Of a stretch of DNA of 64,000 nt, positions 18,374 through 27,055 are shown in pieces. The position numbers and the translations under genes were made by a program. Position 1 is the stretch's first letter. Each line of letters starts with the position of its first letter. Location of the stretch: contig NZ_UNRC01000005.1 in assembly GCF_900537065.1 (NCBI RefSeq), positions 62,001-126,000 of the forward strand. The letters are read 5' to 3'. A model generated the notes under the pieces. It did no database searches and was not told where the DNA came from. It was given only the letters and a program-made list of their open reading frames with translations. The stretch comes from Sphingorhabdus sp. Alg239-R122 (lineage in GTDB: Bacteria > Pseudomonadota > Alphaproteobacteria > Sphingomonadales > Sphingomonadaceae).

Positions 18374-19819
18374 ATGCCCGAGGCCAATTCATCCGATAAG
18401 TCCACTGAAATGCAGGCAGCGTTGAGTAAACAGCGTGCTGATTTCACCGCGTCCATGCCCGAAGCGATGAGTGTGCGGCGTGACCGGATCGACCGCGCAA
18501 TTGCGCTGCTGATTGATTATAAAGACCAGTTCGCAGATGCCGTTTCCGAAGATTTCGGTCACCGCAGCACTGAACAGACATTGATGACTGACATCATGCC
18601 TTCGGTCAGTGCGATGAAACATGCGCGCAAGCATTTTGAAAGCTGGGCCCGCGGCGAAAAGCGCAAGGCGACTTTTCCGCTCGGCCTGATCGGTGCAAAG
18701 GCTGAGGTCGTGTATCAACCCAAAGGCGTGGTTGGTGTGGTGGCTCCGTGGAATTTCCCGGTTGGCATGGTGATGGTACCGATGGCGGGCATACTCGCCG
18801 CGGGCAATCGTGCGATGATAAAACCGTCTGAATTTACGGAAAATGTGTCGGCACTGTTTGAGGAAATTGTCCCTAAATATTTTGATGAAACCGAAATGGC
18901 GGTGTTTACCGGTGGGCCAGAGGTTGGGATCGCCTTTTCGCAGCTTGCCTTTGACCATATGATCTTCACAGGTGCGACCAGTGTCGGCAAGCATATTATG
19001 CGCGCGGCAGCGGAAAATCTTGTGCCGGTAACGCTCGAACTGGGCGGCAAGTCACCTACTATAGTCGGGCGCAGCGCGGATCAGAAAAAAGCGGGTGAAC
19101 GCATCGCAACGGGCAAGATGATGAATGCCGGGCAGATATGCCTTGCGCCCGATTATCTGATGGTTGCGTCCGACCAGGAAGAAGATGTGATCGAAAGTGT
19201 GAAGCAGGGCGTGCATGCGCAATACCCCGCGCTGATCGACAATGATGATTACACATCGGTGGTGAATGAGCGTAATTATGATCGGTTGCAGGGCTATCTG
19301 GCCGATGCGCGCGAAAAGGGTGCGGAAGTGATCGAGGTCAATCCGGCTGCAGAGGACTTTGAAAGCTATAATGGCCGCAAAATGCCGCTGCATATCGTGC
19401 GTGGTGTTAATGATGACATGAAAGTTATGCAGGAAGAGATTTTCGGACCGATCCTGCCAGTAATGACGTATCGCAGCATTGATGAAGCGATTGACTATGT
19501 GAACGATCATGACCGGCCGCTGGGTCTTTACTATTTCGGGTCAGACAAAGCAGAGGAGCAGCAGGTGCTGAACCGTACAGTTTCTGGCGGTGTAACGGTG
19601 AATGACGTGATTTTCCATAATGCGATGGAAGACCTGCCTTTTGGCGGCATTGGCCCGTCTGGTATGGGCCATTATCATGGTGCAGACGGGTTCAAAACAT
19701 TCAGCCATATGCGCGCGGTTTACCGTCAGACCGGCGTGGATGTCGCGGGCATGGGCGGGTTTAAACCGCCCTATGGCAAAAGCACACATGCGACTTTGAA
19801 ACGTGAACTTAAGAAATAA
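18374..19819 (+). CDS. NAD(P)-dependent aldehyde dehydrogenase, coniferyl-aldehyde-dehydrogenase-like
   Basis: 481 aa. Oxidises an aldehyde to the acid; the closest recognisable branch is the coniferyl aldehyde dehydrogenase group. Motifs: PWNFPVGM and KPSEFTE for cofactor binding, FTGATSVGKHIM, the general base in LELGGKSP and the catalytic Cys in NAGQICLAPDY. The N-terminus lacks any targeting signal. AAAGGAGAGCATC before the ATG is a strong ribosome binding site. It stands apart from the liu cluster and is followed at 14 bp by a small membrane gene. Whether it acts on lignin-type aldehydes or on fatty or general aldehydes cannot be read from the sequence. Confidence 0.88.
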   Translation: MPEANSSDKSTEMQAALSKQRADFTASMPEAMSVRRDRIDRAIALLIDYKDQFADAVSEDFGHRSTEQTLMTDIMPSVSAMKHARKHFESWARGEKRKATFPLGLIGAKAEVVYQPKGVVGVVAPWNFPVGMVMVPMAGILAAGNRAMIKPSEFTENVSALFEEIVPKYFDETEMAVFTGGPEVGIAFSQLAFDHMIFTGATSVGKHIMRAAAENLVPVTLELGGKSPTIVGRSADQKKAGERIATGKMMNAGQICLAPDYLMVASDQEEDVIESVKQGVHAQYPALIDNDDYTSVVNERNYDRLQGYLADAREKGAEVIEVNPAAEDFESYNGRKMPLHIVRGVNDDMKVMQEEIFGPILPVMTYRSIDEAIDYVNDHDRPLGLYYFGSDKAEEQQVLNRTVSGGVTVNDVIFHNAMEDLPFGGIGPSGMGHYHGADGFKTFSHMRAVYRQTGVDVAGMGGFKPPYGKSTHATLKRELKK

Positions 19820-19833
19820 GGAGCCAAGCGACT

Positions 19834-20022
19834 ATGAGCAACAGGAACCGGGCACTGTTATTTGGTATAGTGAGTGCAATCTTTTTCTTTCTCGCCCTTG
19901 AAAGGTATCAGGAAGGTGAAAGTGTGTTGAGAGCAGGCATGAGTGCTGTTGCTGCAATATGTTTTGCGATCATTGCCATTATATCGTTTCGAAAGAAAAG
20001 CGGCGACATACAGGAGCCGTAA
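19834..20022 (+). CDS. Small two-helix membrane protein, unknown
   Basis: 62 aa, not recognised. Two hydrophobic segments (about residues 7-22 and 33-51) are joined by a charged loop (LERYQEGES), with a basic end (FRKKSGD). A GGAG site precedes the ATG, and the gene lies 14 bp after the aldehyde dehydrogenase. Reality is supported by the ribosome binding site and hydrophobic pattern only. Confidence 0.55.
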   Translation: MSNRNRALLFGIVSAIFFFLALERYQEGESVLRAGMSAVAAICFAIIAIISFRKKSGDIQEP

Positions 20023-20107
20023 AGAAATCATTGCATATGGCCCATTGCATCCGGTAACGCTCTCAGTTAGAGACGCAATCGCTTTACGGCATTGCCCGTG
20101 AATATGT

Positions 20108-20192
20108 GCCCCTGTGGTGGAATTGGTAGACGCGCCGCACTCAAAATGCGGTTCCGCAAGGAGTGTCCGTTCGAGTCGGACCAGGGGCACCA
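20108..20192 (+). tRNA. tRNA-Leu(CAA)
   Basis: Class II tRNA with a long variable arm. The acceptor stem is GCCCCTG (20108-20114) with CAGGGGC (20182-20188), followed by A and an encoded CCA. The anticodon stem CCGCA/TGCGG encloses the loop CTCAAAA, giving anticodon CAA at 20142-20144 (reads UUG). The T-arm contains GTTCGAGTC. Confidence 0.97.
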
Positions 20193-20220
20193 TTACCTAA
20201 TGCCATGACCCTTCACTGAA

Positions 20221-20568
20221 TTATTCCGGCCGCGGCTGTGAATAATCGACTGTGTGGTCACAGCTGCCATCATTTTCACAATCGTTGATGCCGTCCTGGT
20301 CCTTGTCCCAGCTTGGATGCAGACCAGCTGTATATTCAGGGCAATATGTGGCACCGAATGCGGCGTCCGGAAGGCGTGTCGCACGAGCTTCTTCATCGCT
20401 GGCATATCGGTTGCCCTTGTCATCGCAAACTCCGGATTCCTGCACGGTTTCCGCAACCTCTGGCACTGTAGTTTCTTCGTTTTGCTGATCTTGCGTGTCT
20501 GGTTGTTCTGCGGGACTGCACGCGGCTAATACGAATGTGGTAATGACAAGCCCGGTTCTTATAAACAT
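20221..20568 (-). CDS. Small lipoprotein with a Ca-binding-like DxDxDG loop, unknown
   Basis: 115 aa, predicted outer- or inner-membrane lipoprotein with lipobox LAAC (Cys at residue 17). An acidic Gln/Glu/Thr-rich spacer follows. The C-terminal half has four cysteines and the loop DKDQDGINDCENDG, which resembles the calcium loops of EF-hand or thrombospondin type 3 repeats. AGAGGGA lies just upstream of the ATG. It runs opposite to the flanking genes, between tRNA-Leu and a short-chain dehydrogenase. Function unknown. Confidence 0.7.
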   Translation of the reverse strand: MFIRTGLVITTFVLAACSPAEQPDTQDQQNEETTVPEVAETVQESGVCDDKGNRYASDEEARATRLPDAAFGATYCPEYTAGLHPSWDKDQDGINDCENDGSCDHTVDYSQPRPE

Positions 20569-20708
20569 GATTTCCCTCTTTCTTTAGTATGTGCCGAATA
20601 TTTGAGTCGACAGGGAGGCTCGCATTCCTTTCTTTTATAGTCAAATGCGTATCATGGTTTCATTCTTTATCGCTTTATGCCTAAATGCGAAAAAGATAAG
20701 GAGAAAAT

Positions 20709-21557
20709 ATGACATCTATTTCAGGCAAGACAGTTTTCATAACAGGTGCGGCAGGCGGCATAGGCCTGGAAATAGCCCGCAGTTTCGCCGCGCACGGTGC
20801 CAATGTTATGATGTCAGATATTGATGGTGATGCATTGGAACTAGCTGCTGCAAAGCTGAAAAAAAGCCACAATAATGTGGCGACGATCCAGTGCGATGTT
20901 GCCGATTATGACGCTATGCAGAAAGCTGCGGAAGCGACCATCGAACATTTTGGCAAGGTGCATATGGTCGTCAACAATGCGGGTGTGGGTTCTGGCGGCA
21001 GGACGGGTTCCATAGCGATGCGCGACTGGCAGTGGGTTGTTGATATCAACCTGATGGGCGTGGTCAACGGCGTGGAAATATTTACACCGTTGATGGAATC
21101 GCATGGGGAGGGCGGACATATCATCAACGTTGCATCGATGGCAGGGCATGTCTCCATGGCTGGCATGGCACCCTATCATGCCACGAAATTTGCCGTTGTG
21201 GGGTATAGCGAAAGCCTGCTCCAGGAAATGAAAGAGCGTGGGATTGGTGTGAGTGTCCTGTGCCCGGCTTGGGTCAAGACACAGATCCACCTGAGTGGCA
21301 ATGATGCACCGTCAAGGGCAGGCAAGGAGCCTAACCCCGACGACCCGCTTGCACAGCAAATGAAAGCCGTGATCGAAAGCGGGATGCCCGCCGATATTGT
21401 GGGGGAATGGGTTGCCGATTGTGTGGAAGCGGGCCGTTTCTATATATTCACCCATCCCGATTTTTATGACGCCATTGCAGCGCGGCATAAGCATATCGCG
21501 GCTGATTACCAGGCGACAAAAGATGATCCGCGATTTGCGCCTTATAAGGCATCGTAA
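20709..21557 (+). CDS. SDR family NAD(P)-dependent oxidoreductase
   Basis: 282-residue short-chain dehydrogenase. The cofactor motif is TGAAGGIG near residue 12, with DVAD and NNAGVG downstream; an acidic residue after the second strand (SDIDGD) suggests NAD preference. The catalytic triad is Ser in VASMAG and YHATK (Tyr/Lys). AAGGAGAAAAT precedes the ATG. It is followed 24 bp later by an alpha/beta hydrolase, and the two probably act in one catabolic operon. Substrate unknown. Confidence 0.9.
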   Translation: MTSISGKTVFITGAAGGIGLEIARSFAAHGANVMMSDIDGDALELAAAKLKKSHNNVATIQCDVADYDAMQKAAEATIEHFGKVHMVVNNAGVGSGGRTGSIAMRDWQWVVDINLMGVVNGVEIFTPLMESHGEGGHIINVASMAGHVSMAGMAPYHATKFAVVGYSESLLQEMKERGIGVSVLCPAWVKTQIHLSGNDAPSRAGKEPNPDDPLAQQMKAVIESGMPADIVGEWVADCVEAGRFYIFTHPDFYDAIAARHKHIAADYQATKDDPRFAPYKAS

Positions 21558-21581
21558 AGATAAGCAGGGGAGCAGTATAAA

Positions 21582-22484
21582 ATGGCACAGATAATGGCCA
21601 ATGGCATTCCGATTGAAGTTGAAGATCATGGAGATAAGGGCAATCCAGTTATCCTGCTTATAATGGGGTTTTCGGTACAACTCACTTTCTGGCCAGAGGA
21701 TTTTGTGCAGTCGCTGGTTGATGCAGGATACCGCGTTGTGCGTTTTGACAACCGCGACATCGGCCTGTCGCACAAGTTTGACGGCGTGAAAGCGCCCAAC
21801 CCGCTCTGGCACCTGCTGGTTAAGCGCTTCCTGCCATCGCGGCGTATGGCGCCTTATTCGCTCGAAGATATGGCGGCGGATGCAGTCGGCGTTCTGGACG
21901 CGCTGGAAATTGAAAAAGCGCATGCCATCGGCGTGTCTATGGGCGGAATGATTAGCCAGATACTTGCTGCCGATTATCCGGAACGTGTGCAGAGTGTTAT
22001 CCCGGTGATGACATCGACCAATAACCCAAGACTGCCGCGGGCAGACCCACAAGTGCAAAAGGCGCTGTTCGCCATGGCGGGCAAAAGGCCCGAAGGCGAA
22101 GATGAAGCTGTCGCCATGTCGATGCGGTTTTTTGAGATTATCGGTTCAAAAGATGCGGGCCGTGACCTTCAGGAAGTCGAAGATATTGTCCGCACGGCCT
22201 ATCGCCGCAGTCATTATCCGGCGGGTCCGAAGCGGCAGATGGCGGCGATTATCGATACATGGGACCTGCGCGGCTGGACCCGGCGGATACAGGCACCGGC
22301 ACTTGTGATCCATGGCGCGGCCGATCCCTTGATACCGCCTGCCTGCGGCGAGGATGTTGCCGCAAATATCAAGGATGCGAAGCTGGAGATTGTGGAGGGC
22401 ATGGGACATGACCTGCCGCCCAGCCTGCTGGACAGTATTACAGCCAAAGTCCTGGCGCATATCGGTCAGAACAAGGGTCCGTAG
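21582..22484 (+). CDS. Alpha/beta hydrolase
   Basis: 300 aa. Cytoplasmic serine hydrolase of the alpha/beta fold with the nucleophile elbow GVSMGGM (about residue 112). The acid is probably in GAADPLIPP, and the catalytic His in GMGHDLPP near the C-terminus. The oxyanion region is IMGFSVQLTFWPE. The FDNRDIGLS motif is shared with the RdmC-like methylesterase and epoxide-hydrolase-like branches. It follows the SDR gene by 24 bp and is followed by a small membrane gene, so a three-gene operon is likely. Substrate not determinable. Confidence 0.88.
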   Translation: MAQIMANGIPIEVEDHGDKGNPVILLIMGFSVQLTFWPEDFVQSLVDAGYRVVRFDNRDIGLSHKFDGVKAPNPLWHLLVKRFLPSRRMAPYSLEDMAADAVGVLDALEIEKAHAIGVSMGGMISQILAADYPERVQSVIPVMTSTNNPRLPRADPQVQKALFAMAGKRPEGEDEAVAMSMRFFEIIGSKDAGRDLQEVEDIVRTAYRRSHYPAGPKRQMAAIIDTWDLRGWTRRIQAPALVIHGAADPLIPPACGEDVAANIKDAKLEIVEGMGHDLPPSLLDSITAKVLAHIGQNKGP

Positions 22485-22486
22485 TG

Positions 22487-22714
22487 ATGATAAATACCAT
22501 ATTGTCGGTGATGGTAATCGCTGCCGTCGCGCTTATTGGCGGCGCGATCTATCTATTGCGCCGGGGCGGCGCCAGAAAACAGCCATTACTGATGCTACTC
22601 CTCGCGGCAATATTATTTGCCAATGTAGCGATACTGGCTATCCCGAATGAACGCGGCCTGTCACCCGCAAATAACGATGTGGATACCCCGGCTGACGCGC
22701 AGCCTGGCCAGTAG
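22487..22714 (+). CDS. Small two-helix membrane protein, unknown
   Basis: 75 aa, not recognised. Two hydrophobic segments (about residues 4-24 and 33-52) flank a basic stretch (RRGGARKQP); the C-terminal tail is polar and acidic. The ATG comes 2 nt after the hydrolase stop, consistent with reinitiation in one transcript; an in-frame GTG overlapping that stop is an alternative start. Confidence 0.55.
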   Translation: MINTILSVMVIAAVALIGGAIYLLRRGGARKQPLLMLLLAAILFANVAILAIPNERGLSPANNDVDTPADAQPGQ

Positions 22715-22731
22715 TCTTTCTATGTAGTGAA

Positions 22732-23388
22732 TTACTTGATCGGTGAGTCCGGTGCCAGCCGCATGTCGAGGTAATTGTCGACCGATTTCATCATGTCTTC
22801 CAGTTCGTGCTCGAAGAAATGGTTGGCACGTGGAATTTCATCGTGGTGAATGGTGATATGTTTTTGCGTGCGCAGTTTGTCGACCAGCTTTTGAACAGCC
22901 GCCGGGTTAACAACCTCGTCGCTCGCGCCCTGCACCATAATGCCCGAAGCGGGGCAAGGGGCAAGGAAGCTGAAATCATACATATTGGCGGGGGGTGCAA
23001 CCGAGATGAAACCGCGAATTTCCGGACGACGCATCAAAAGTTGCATACCGATAAGCGCACCAAAACTGAACCCCGCAACCCATGTGGTCTGTGCTTCGGG
23101 GTGAAAGCTCTGCACCCAGTCCAGTGCAGCTGCTGCATCGGAAAGTTCGCCTATGCCGTTATCGAAGCTGCCCTGTGAACGGCCAACGCCCCGAAAATTG
23201 AAGCGCAGTGTCGCAAAGCCGCGCTTGACGAATGTCTTATACATTGCCTGCGTAATCCGGTCATTCATGGTGCCGCCGCCCTGCGGATGCGGGTGCAGGA
23301 TCATTGCGACAGGCGCGCGTGGGCGTGGAGCTGGGTTGAAGCGGCCTTCAAGGCGGCCTTCTGGTCCGGGAAAAATGACTGATGGCAT
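22732..23388 (-). CDS. Alpha/beta hydrolase, small dienelactone-hydrolase-like type
   Basis: 218 aa with the compact core of the COG2945-type hydrolases. Motifs: HPHPQGGGTMND near the oxyanion hole, FNFRGVGRSQG, the nucleophile in AGFSFGAL, the acid in GASDEVVNP and the catalytic His in RANHFFEHE. It is divergent from the tandem cysteine desulfurases. From general knowledge, a hydrolase of this kind is often found beside suf genes in other alphaproteobacteria, so the position may be ancestral rather than functional. No signal peptide. Confidence 0.88.
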   Translation of the reverse strand: MPSVIFPGPEGRLEGRFNPAPRPRAPVAMILHPHPQGGGTMNDRITQAMYKTFVKRGFATLRFNFRGVGRSQGSFDNGIGELSDAAAALDWVQSFHPEAQTTWVAGFSFGALIGMQLLMRRPEIRGFISVAPPANMYDFSFLAPCPASGIMVQGASDEVVNPAAVQKLVDKLRTQKHITIHHDEIPRANHFFEHELEDMMKSVDNYLDMRLAPDSPIK

Positions 23389-23527
23389 AGGGTGTGGTTT
23401 TCCAGTTTTATCTGTTTATACAGGCTTTACGCTGTGATTTTGAAGTGCATGCTATATAGGAAATATTCGTAAAAGCGCAACAAAATGCGTGAACATCGCG
23501 TCAACAGGACAGAAAGCACATCAGCCC

Positions 23528-24610
23528 ATGGCCAGCAAGCCGCGCATATATCTGGATCATGCTGCGACAACCCCTATCGGGGATGCCGCGCAAAAGGCGT
23601 TTGCAGGAGGCATGGCAGCATGGGCCAACCCGTCCTCGCCGCATATGGACGGGCGCAATGCCCGTGCGGCGCTGGAAGATGCGCGAAGCCGCATCGCCAA
23701 TGCGCTGGACTGGGACGGCGATATTATTTTCACCAGTGGAGCGAGTGAGGCTATCTCGATCGCACTGGGGCGTACGAAAAAAACGCGTATTGTCACTACG
23801 CCCGTTGAGCATGATGCAGTCCTGCGCATAGCGAAGAATGCGGAAAAGCTGGCCGTGGATTTGCAGGGGCGCGTAGTGCTTGCCAACCTTGAAAAACAGC
23901 TTGGAAACATGCCGGAAGAAACCCTGGTCGCTGTACAGTCGGTCAATAATGAAACCGGCGTGATGCAGGACATGATGGCGATTTCCAGCGCCGTAAAGGA
24001 AGCAGGCGCTGTGCTGTTCGGCGACTGCGCACAGTCAGCGGGCAAGAAAGCCTTGCCCGATGCCGACATGATATCGATTTCTGCACATAAATTTGGTGGC
24101 CCGCCGGGCTTTGGCGCTTTGTTGATCCGCGATCTTGCGCATATCCATGCCTCAGGCGGTCAGGAAAAAGGCTATCGTTCGGGTACAGAAAACCTGCCCG
24201 CAGCACTTTCCATGGCGGCGGCGCTCGAAGCATCACGCAGTTGGACGGAACGTGCCGCAGAGCTGCGCGAGCAACTGGACAAATCCATCGCGGTGGCGGG
24301 CGGTGAACTGGTTGCAGGCGATGCAGAGCGATTGCCAACCATTGGTGGATACCGGATGCCCGGTGTCGCCGCCAATGCGCAGCTTATCCAGTTCGACCTT
24401 GCGGGCATATCGGTCTCGGCGGGCAGCGCCTGTTCGTCCGGTACGCTTAAGACGAGCCATGTGCTGTCGGCCATGGGCTGGGAGGACATGCCGGCAAATG
24501 AAGTTGTAAGGGTGAGTTTTGGACCTGATACGAGCCGCAGTGATATCTATGCATTTGTTGATGCGTGGAAAGCGATTTTCGAACGGGCAAAGGGGCAGAA
24601 CGGGGCATGA
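23528..24610 (+). CDS. Cysteine desulfurase family protein (NifS-like), first of two
   Basis: 360-residue PLP enzyme that removes sulfur from cysteine as a protein persulfide. N-terminal YLDHAATTP, the PLP Lys in SAHKFGGPPG and the active Cys in SAGSACSSGTLKTSH are all present, so it looks active. I chose ATG 23528 just before the conserved N-terminus; a GTG at 23489 is an alternative. Its stop overlaps the start of a second desulfurase (ATGA). The two enzymes differ throughout, so this is not a fresh duplication. Confidence 0.9.
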   Translation: MASKPRIYLDHAATTPIGDAAQKAFAGGMAAWANPSSPHMDGRNARAALEDARSRIANALDWDGDIIFTSGASEAISIALGRTKKTRIVTTPVEHDAVLRIAKNAEKLAVDLQGRVVLANLEKQLGNMPEETLVAVQSVNNETGVMQDMMAISSAVKEAGAVLFGDCAQSAGKKALPDADMISISAHKFGGPPGFGALLIRDLAHIHASGGQEKGYRSGTENLPAALSMAAALEASRSWTERAAELREQLDKSIAVAGGELVAGDAERLPTIGGYRMPGVAANAQLIQFDLAGISVSAGSACSSGTLKTSHVLSAMGWEDMPANEVVRVSFGPDTSRSDIYAFVDAWKAIFERAKGQNGA

Positions 24611-25719
24611 GTGAACCCATTTACCTCGACTATCAGGCAACCACGCCGCTGGCACCGGAGGCCTATGCCGCGATGGAGCCATGGTTGAAAGCTGGTTTTG
24701 CCAATCCGCACAGTTCGCATGGGGCAGGCCGGAAAGCCGCCGCCACAGTCGAGGTCGCGCGCGGGCAGGTTGCGGGGCTATTGCCTGGTAATGGCGAAGT
24801 TATTTTCACCAGCGGCGCGACCGAGGCGATTAATCTCGCCTTACGCGGTGCCCTGCCGCATATTGGTAAACAGCGACGCAAACTGGTTACCATTGCCACC
24901 GAACATGCCGCCGTGCGTGATACTTGTTTTTGGCTTGAGAAACAGGGCTATGAACTTGTGCTGTTGCCTGTAGGTCCGGACGGATTGGTAGATATGGATG
25001 CAGCACAGGCTGCAATTAATGATGAAACCGCGATGGTGGCGGTCATGTTGGTCAATAATGAAATTGGCGTGATCCAGCCGGTACGCGAACTTGCCGATAT
25101 GGCGCATGATGCTGGCGCGCTTTTCCTGTGTGATGCTGTGCAGGGTTATGGCCGCGCAAAGATACCAGGCAATGTAGACATGATTGCCCTGTCTGCACAC
25201 AAGATTCATGGCCCCAAAGGTATCGGAGCGTTGTGGCGGCGCACTGGTACGGCGCTGGAACCCATAGTTTATGGAGGTGGGCAGGAAAACGGTGTGCGTT
25301 CCGGTACGTTATCACCAGCTTTATGTGCCGGGTTCGGTGCAGCCGCGAAACTGGCAGCCGAACGGTTTGATGAAGATCATGCACATATCAACGGGCTTTG
25401 GGAGCAGGCGCGCGCCTTATTTGCCGACTGGACTATCAATGGTTCCCTGGAACATCGTTATAAAGGCAATTTCAACATACGCCGTGACGGGCTGGATGTG
25501 GCCAGACTCATGTCGGATGTGCGCGGGGTTTCGTTTTCGGCGGGGTCTGCCTGTGCCAGTGGTTCGGGCCGTCCCAGCCATGTGCTGAGTGCGCTAGGCC
25601 TTGAACCGGGACAGGTAAAATCGTCCATTCGCCTTGGTTTTGGACGCTACACAGCCGAACAGGAGCTCACCCGTGCAGCGTTCATGATCAATACAGCTGC
25701 AGAAGCGATTATAGGATGA
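24607..25719 (+). CDS. Cysteine desulfurase family protein (NifS-like), second of two
   Basis: 370 aa, PLP-dependent. It has YLDYQATTP at the start, the PLP Lys in SAHKIHGPKGIGALW and the active Cys in SAGSACASGSGRPSH. The IHGPKG form is closer to classical IscS/NifS than the first copy's KFGGPPG. ATG 24607 overlaps the preceding stop. A [2Fe-2S] ferredoxin gene follows after 1 bp. The arrangement of two desulfurases and a ferredoxin suggests sulfur supply for Fe-S clusters, tRNA thiolation or both; no scaffold gene is in the run. Confidence 0.9.
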   Translation: MSEPIYLDYQATTPLAPEAYAAMEPWLKAGFANPHSSHGAGRKAAATVEVARGQVAGLLPGNGEVIFTSGATEAINLALRGALPHIGKQRRKLVTIATEHAAVRDTCFWLEKQGYELVLLPVGPDGLVDMDAAQAAINDETAMVAVMLVNNEIGVIQPVRELADMAHDAGALFLCDAVQGYGRAKIPGNVDMIALSAHKIHGPKGIGALWRRTGTALEPIVYGGGQENGVRSGTLSPALCAGFGAAAKLAAERFDEDHAHINGLWEQARALFADWTINGSLEHRYKGNFNIRRDGLDVARLMSDVRGVSFSAGSACASGSGRPSHVLSALGLEPGQVKSSIRLGFGRYTAEQELTRAAFMINTAAEAIIG

Positions 25720-25720
25720 T

Positions 25721-26056
25721 ATGACCCGGATTACGTTTATCAGTGCCAATGGAAATACCGAAACCCATGTCACCGGCAATCCGGGTGATCGGCTGCTGGA
25801 TATAGCGCAGAATAATGATCAGCCGCTGGAGGGTACATGCGAAGGGCAGATGGCCTGTTCAACGTGCCACGTGATCGTATCGGATGAAGATTTTAGTGCC
25901 CTGCCGGAAGCAGAAGAAATGGAAGAGGACATGCTGGACCTGGCCGCCGGGGTCGCACGCACCAGCCGCCTTGCGTGTCAGATTTTCCTAACCGAGGATA
26001 TGGAAAGCCTGACGGTTCGCATCCCGGGTGAGGCACATAATATGCAGGGAGTGTAG
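25721..26056 (+). CDS. fdx: [2Fe-2S] ferredoxin, adrenodoxin/ISC type
   Basis: 111 aa. Cluster ligands are three cysteines in the CEGQMACSTC loop (about residues 40-49) and a fourth in SRLACQI. The acidic patch EAEEMEEDMLD matches the adrenodoxin-like group that donates electrons in Fe-S cluster assembly or to P450 and Rieske oxygenases. It begins 1 bp after the second cysteine desulfurase and ends 2 bp before the beta-lactamase gene. The link to the desulfurases favours a biogenesis role. Confidence 0.93.
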   Translation: MTRITFISANGNTETHVTGNPGDRLLDIAQNNDQPLEGTCEGQMACSTCHVIVSDEDFSALPEAEEMEEDMLDLAAGVARTSRLACQIFLTEDMESLTVRIPGEAHNMQGV

Positions 26057-26058
26057 AC

Positions 26059-26967
26059 ATGATGCCAATTTGGTCGCGCAGGACATTTTTATCAGCCTCA
26101 CTTGCTTCGTTCGCGCTCAGTGCCTGTAAGCAGGACGTATCGCTGCCTGTCGCCGTACCATTGATCAACGATCCGGCGTTACGGAAACTCGAACAGGAAT
26201 CAGGTGGCAGACTGGGCGTTGCCTGCATCAATGCCGCGGGCGACACCCTGTTTGCCAATCGCGCCGATGAACGCTTTGCCATGTGCTCAACATTCAAGGC
26301 GCCATTGGCTGCCGCGCTGTTTGAGGCGCATGATCGCGGTATCGCCGACCGCTTTGCGCGTATCAGGGTGCGTGAAGATGACTTTGTGCCCTATGCTCCT
26401 TTTACTGAGAACCTTGTGAAAGAAGGGCAGGATACGACGCTGGACGAGATGGCTTATCAGGCTGTCATCATCAGCGATAACGCGGCCGCGAATATCGTGC
26501 TGCGTGCAATTGGCGGGCCGGAAGCATTTACGGATTTCCTGCGCAGGCAAGGCGATGATGTGACCCGGCTCGATAGATACGAGCCGGAGCTTAATGAGAA
26601 CGCGATTGATGATCCGCGTGACACAACCAGCCCGTTGGCCATGGCAGGGTTGCTGCGGCGGTTGCTGCTCAAGAACGAAGGCAGTGCGGCACATGCGGAC
26701 AGGCTCATAAAGTGGATGCTGGACACCAAAACCGGAATTGCTCGTATTCGGGCCGGGTTGCCAGACGCATGGCGTCTTGGCCATAAGACGGGGACGGCAC
26801 CGCAGTCGGCGCCCTGCTATAACGACGTTGGTATCATTTTCCCGCCGGATCAGCCGCCTGTCTTGCTTGCGGTTTATTTTGACAGACCGGATGTCGCCTG
26901 GAAAGAAGCTGAAGCGGTGATTGCCGAAACCACGCGGCTGGCGGCACAGAAAATAGTTGTAAAATAA
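26059..26967 (+). CDS. Class A beta-lactamase, predicted Tat-exported lipoprotein
   Basis: 302 aa. Hydrolyses beta-lactams by the acyl-serine mechanism. All class A motifs are present: S77-T-F-K80, S139-D-N141, E175-P-E-L-N179 (omega loop) and K243-T-G245. The N-terminus has a twin-arginine motif (SRRTFLS) and a lipobox-like LSAC at C23, so a folded, lipid-anchored enzyme is predicted. C76 directly precedes the active Ser, the place used by the disulfide of several class A carbapenemases; the usual partner position after KTGT is Ala, but C253 lies a few residues further. GGGAG precedes the ATG. Spectrum cannot be predicted. It follows the ferredoxin by 2 bp, an odd pairing. Confidence 0.93.
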   Translation: MMPIWSRRTFLSASLASFALSACKQDVSLPVAVPLINDPALRKLEQESGGRLGVACINAAGDTLFANRADERFAMCSTFKAPLAAALFEAHDRGIADRFARIRVREDDFVPYAPFTENLVKEGQDTTLDEMAYQAVIISDNAAANIVLRAIGGPEAFTDFLRRQGDDVTRLDRYEPELNENAIDDPRDTTSPLAMAGLLRRLLLKNEGSAAHADRLIKWMLDTKTGIARIRAGLPDAWRLGHKTGTAPQSAPCYNDVGIIFPPDQPPVLLAVYFDRPDVAWKEAEAVIAETTRLAAQKIVVK

Positions 26968-27055
26968 CACATAAAACCAGTTTTCTCAGACTTCCTGCCC
27001 TTGTATCGGAAGCTGCGTCTCTCCATAATATCAAGTCTAAACAAAGGAGAGAAAC

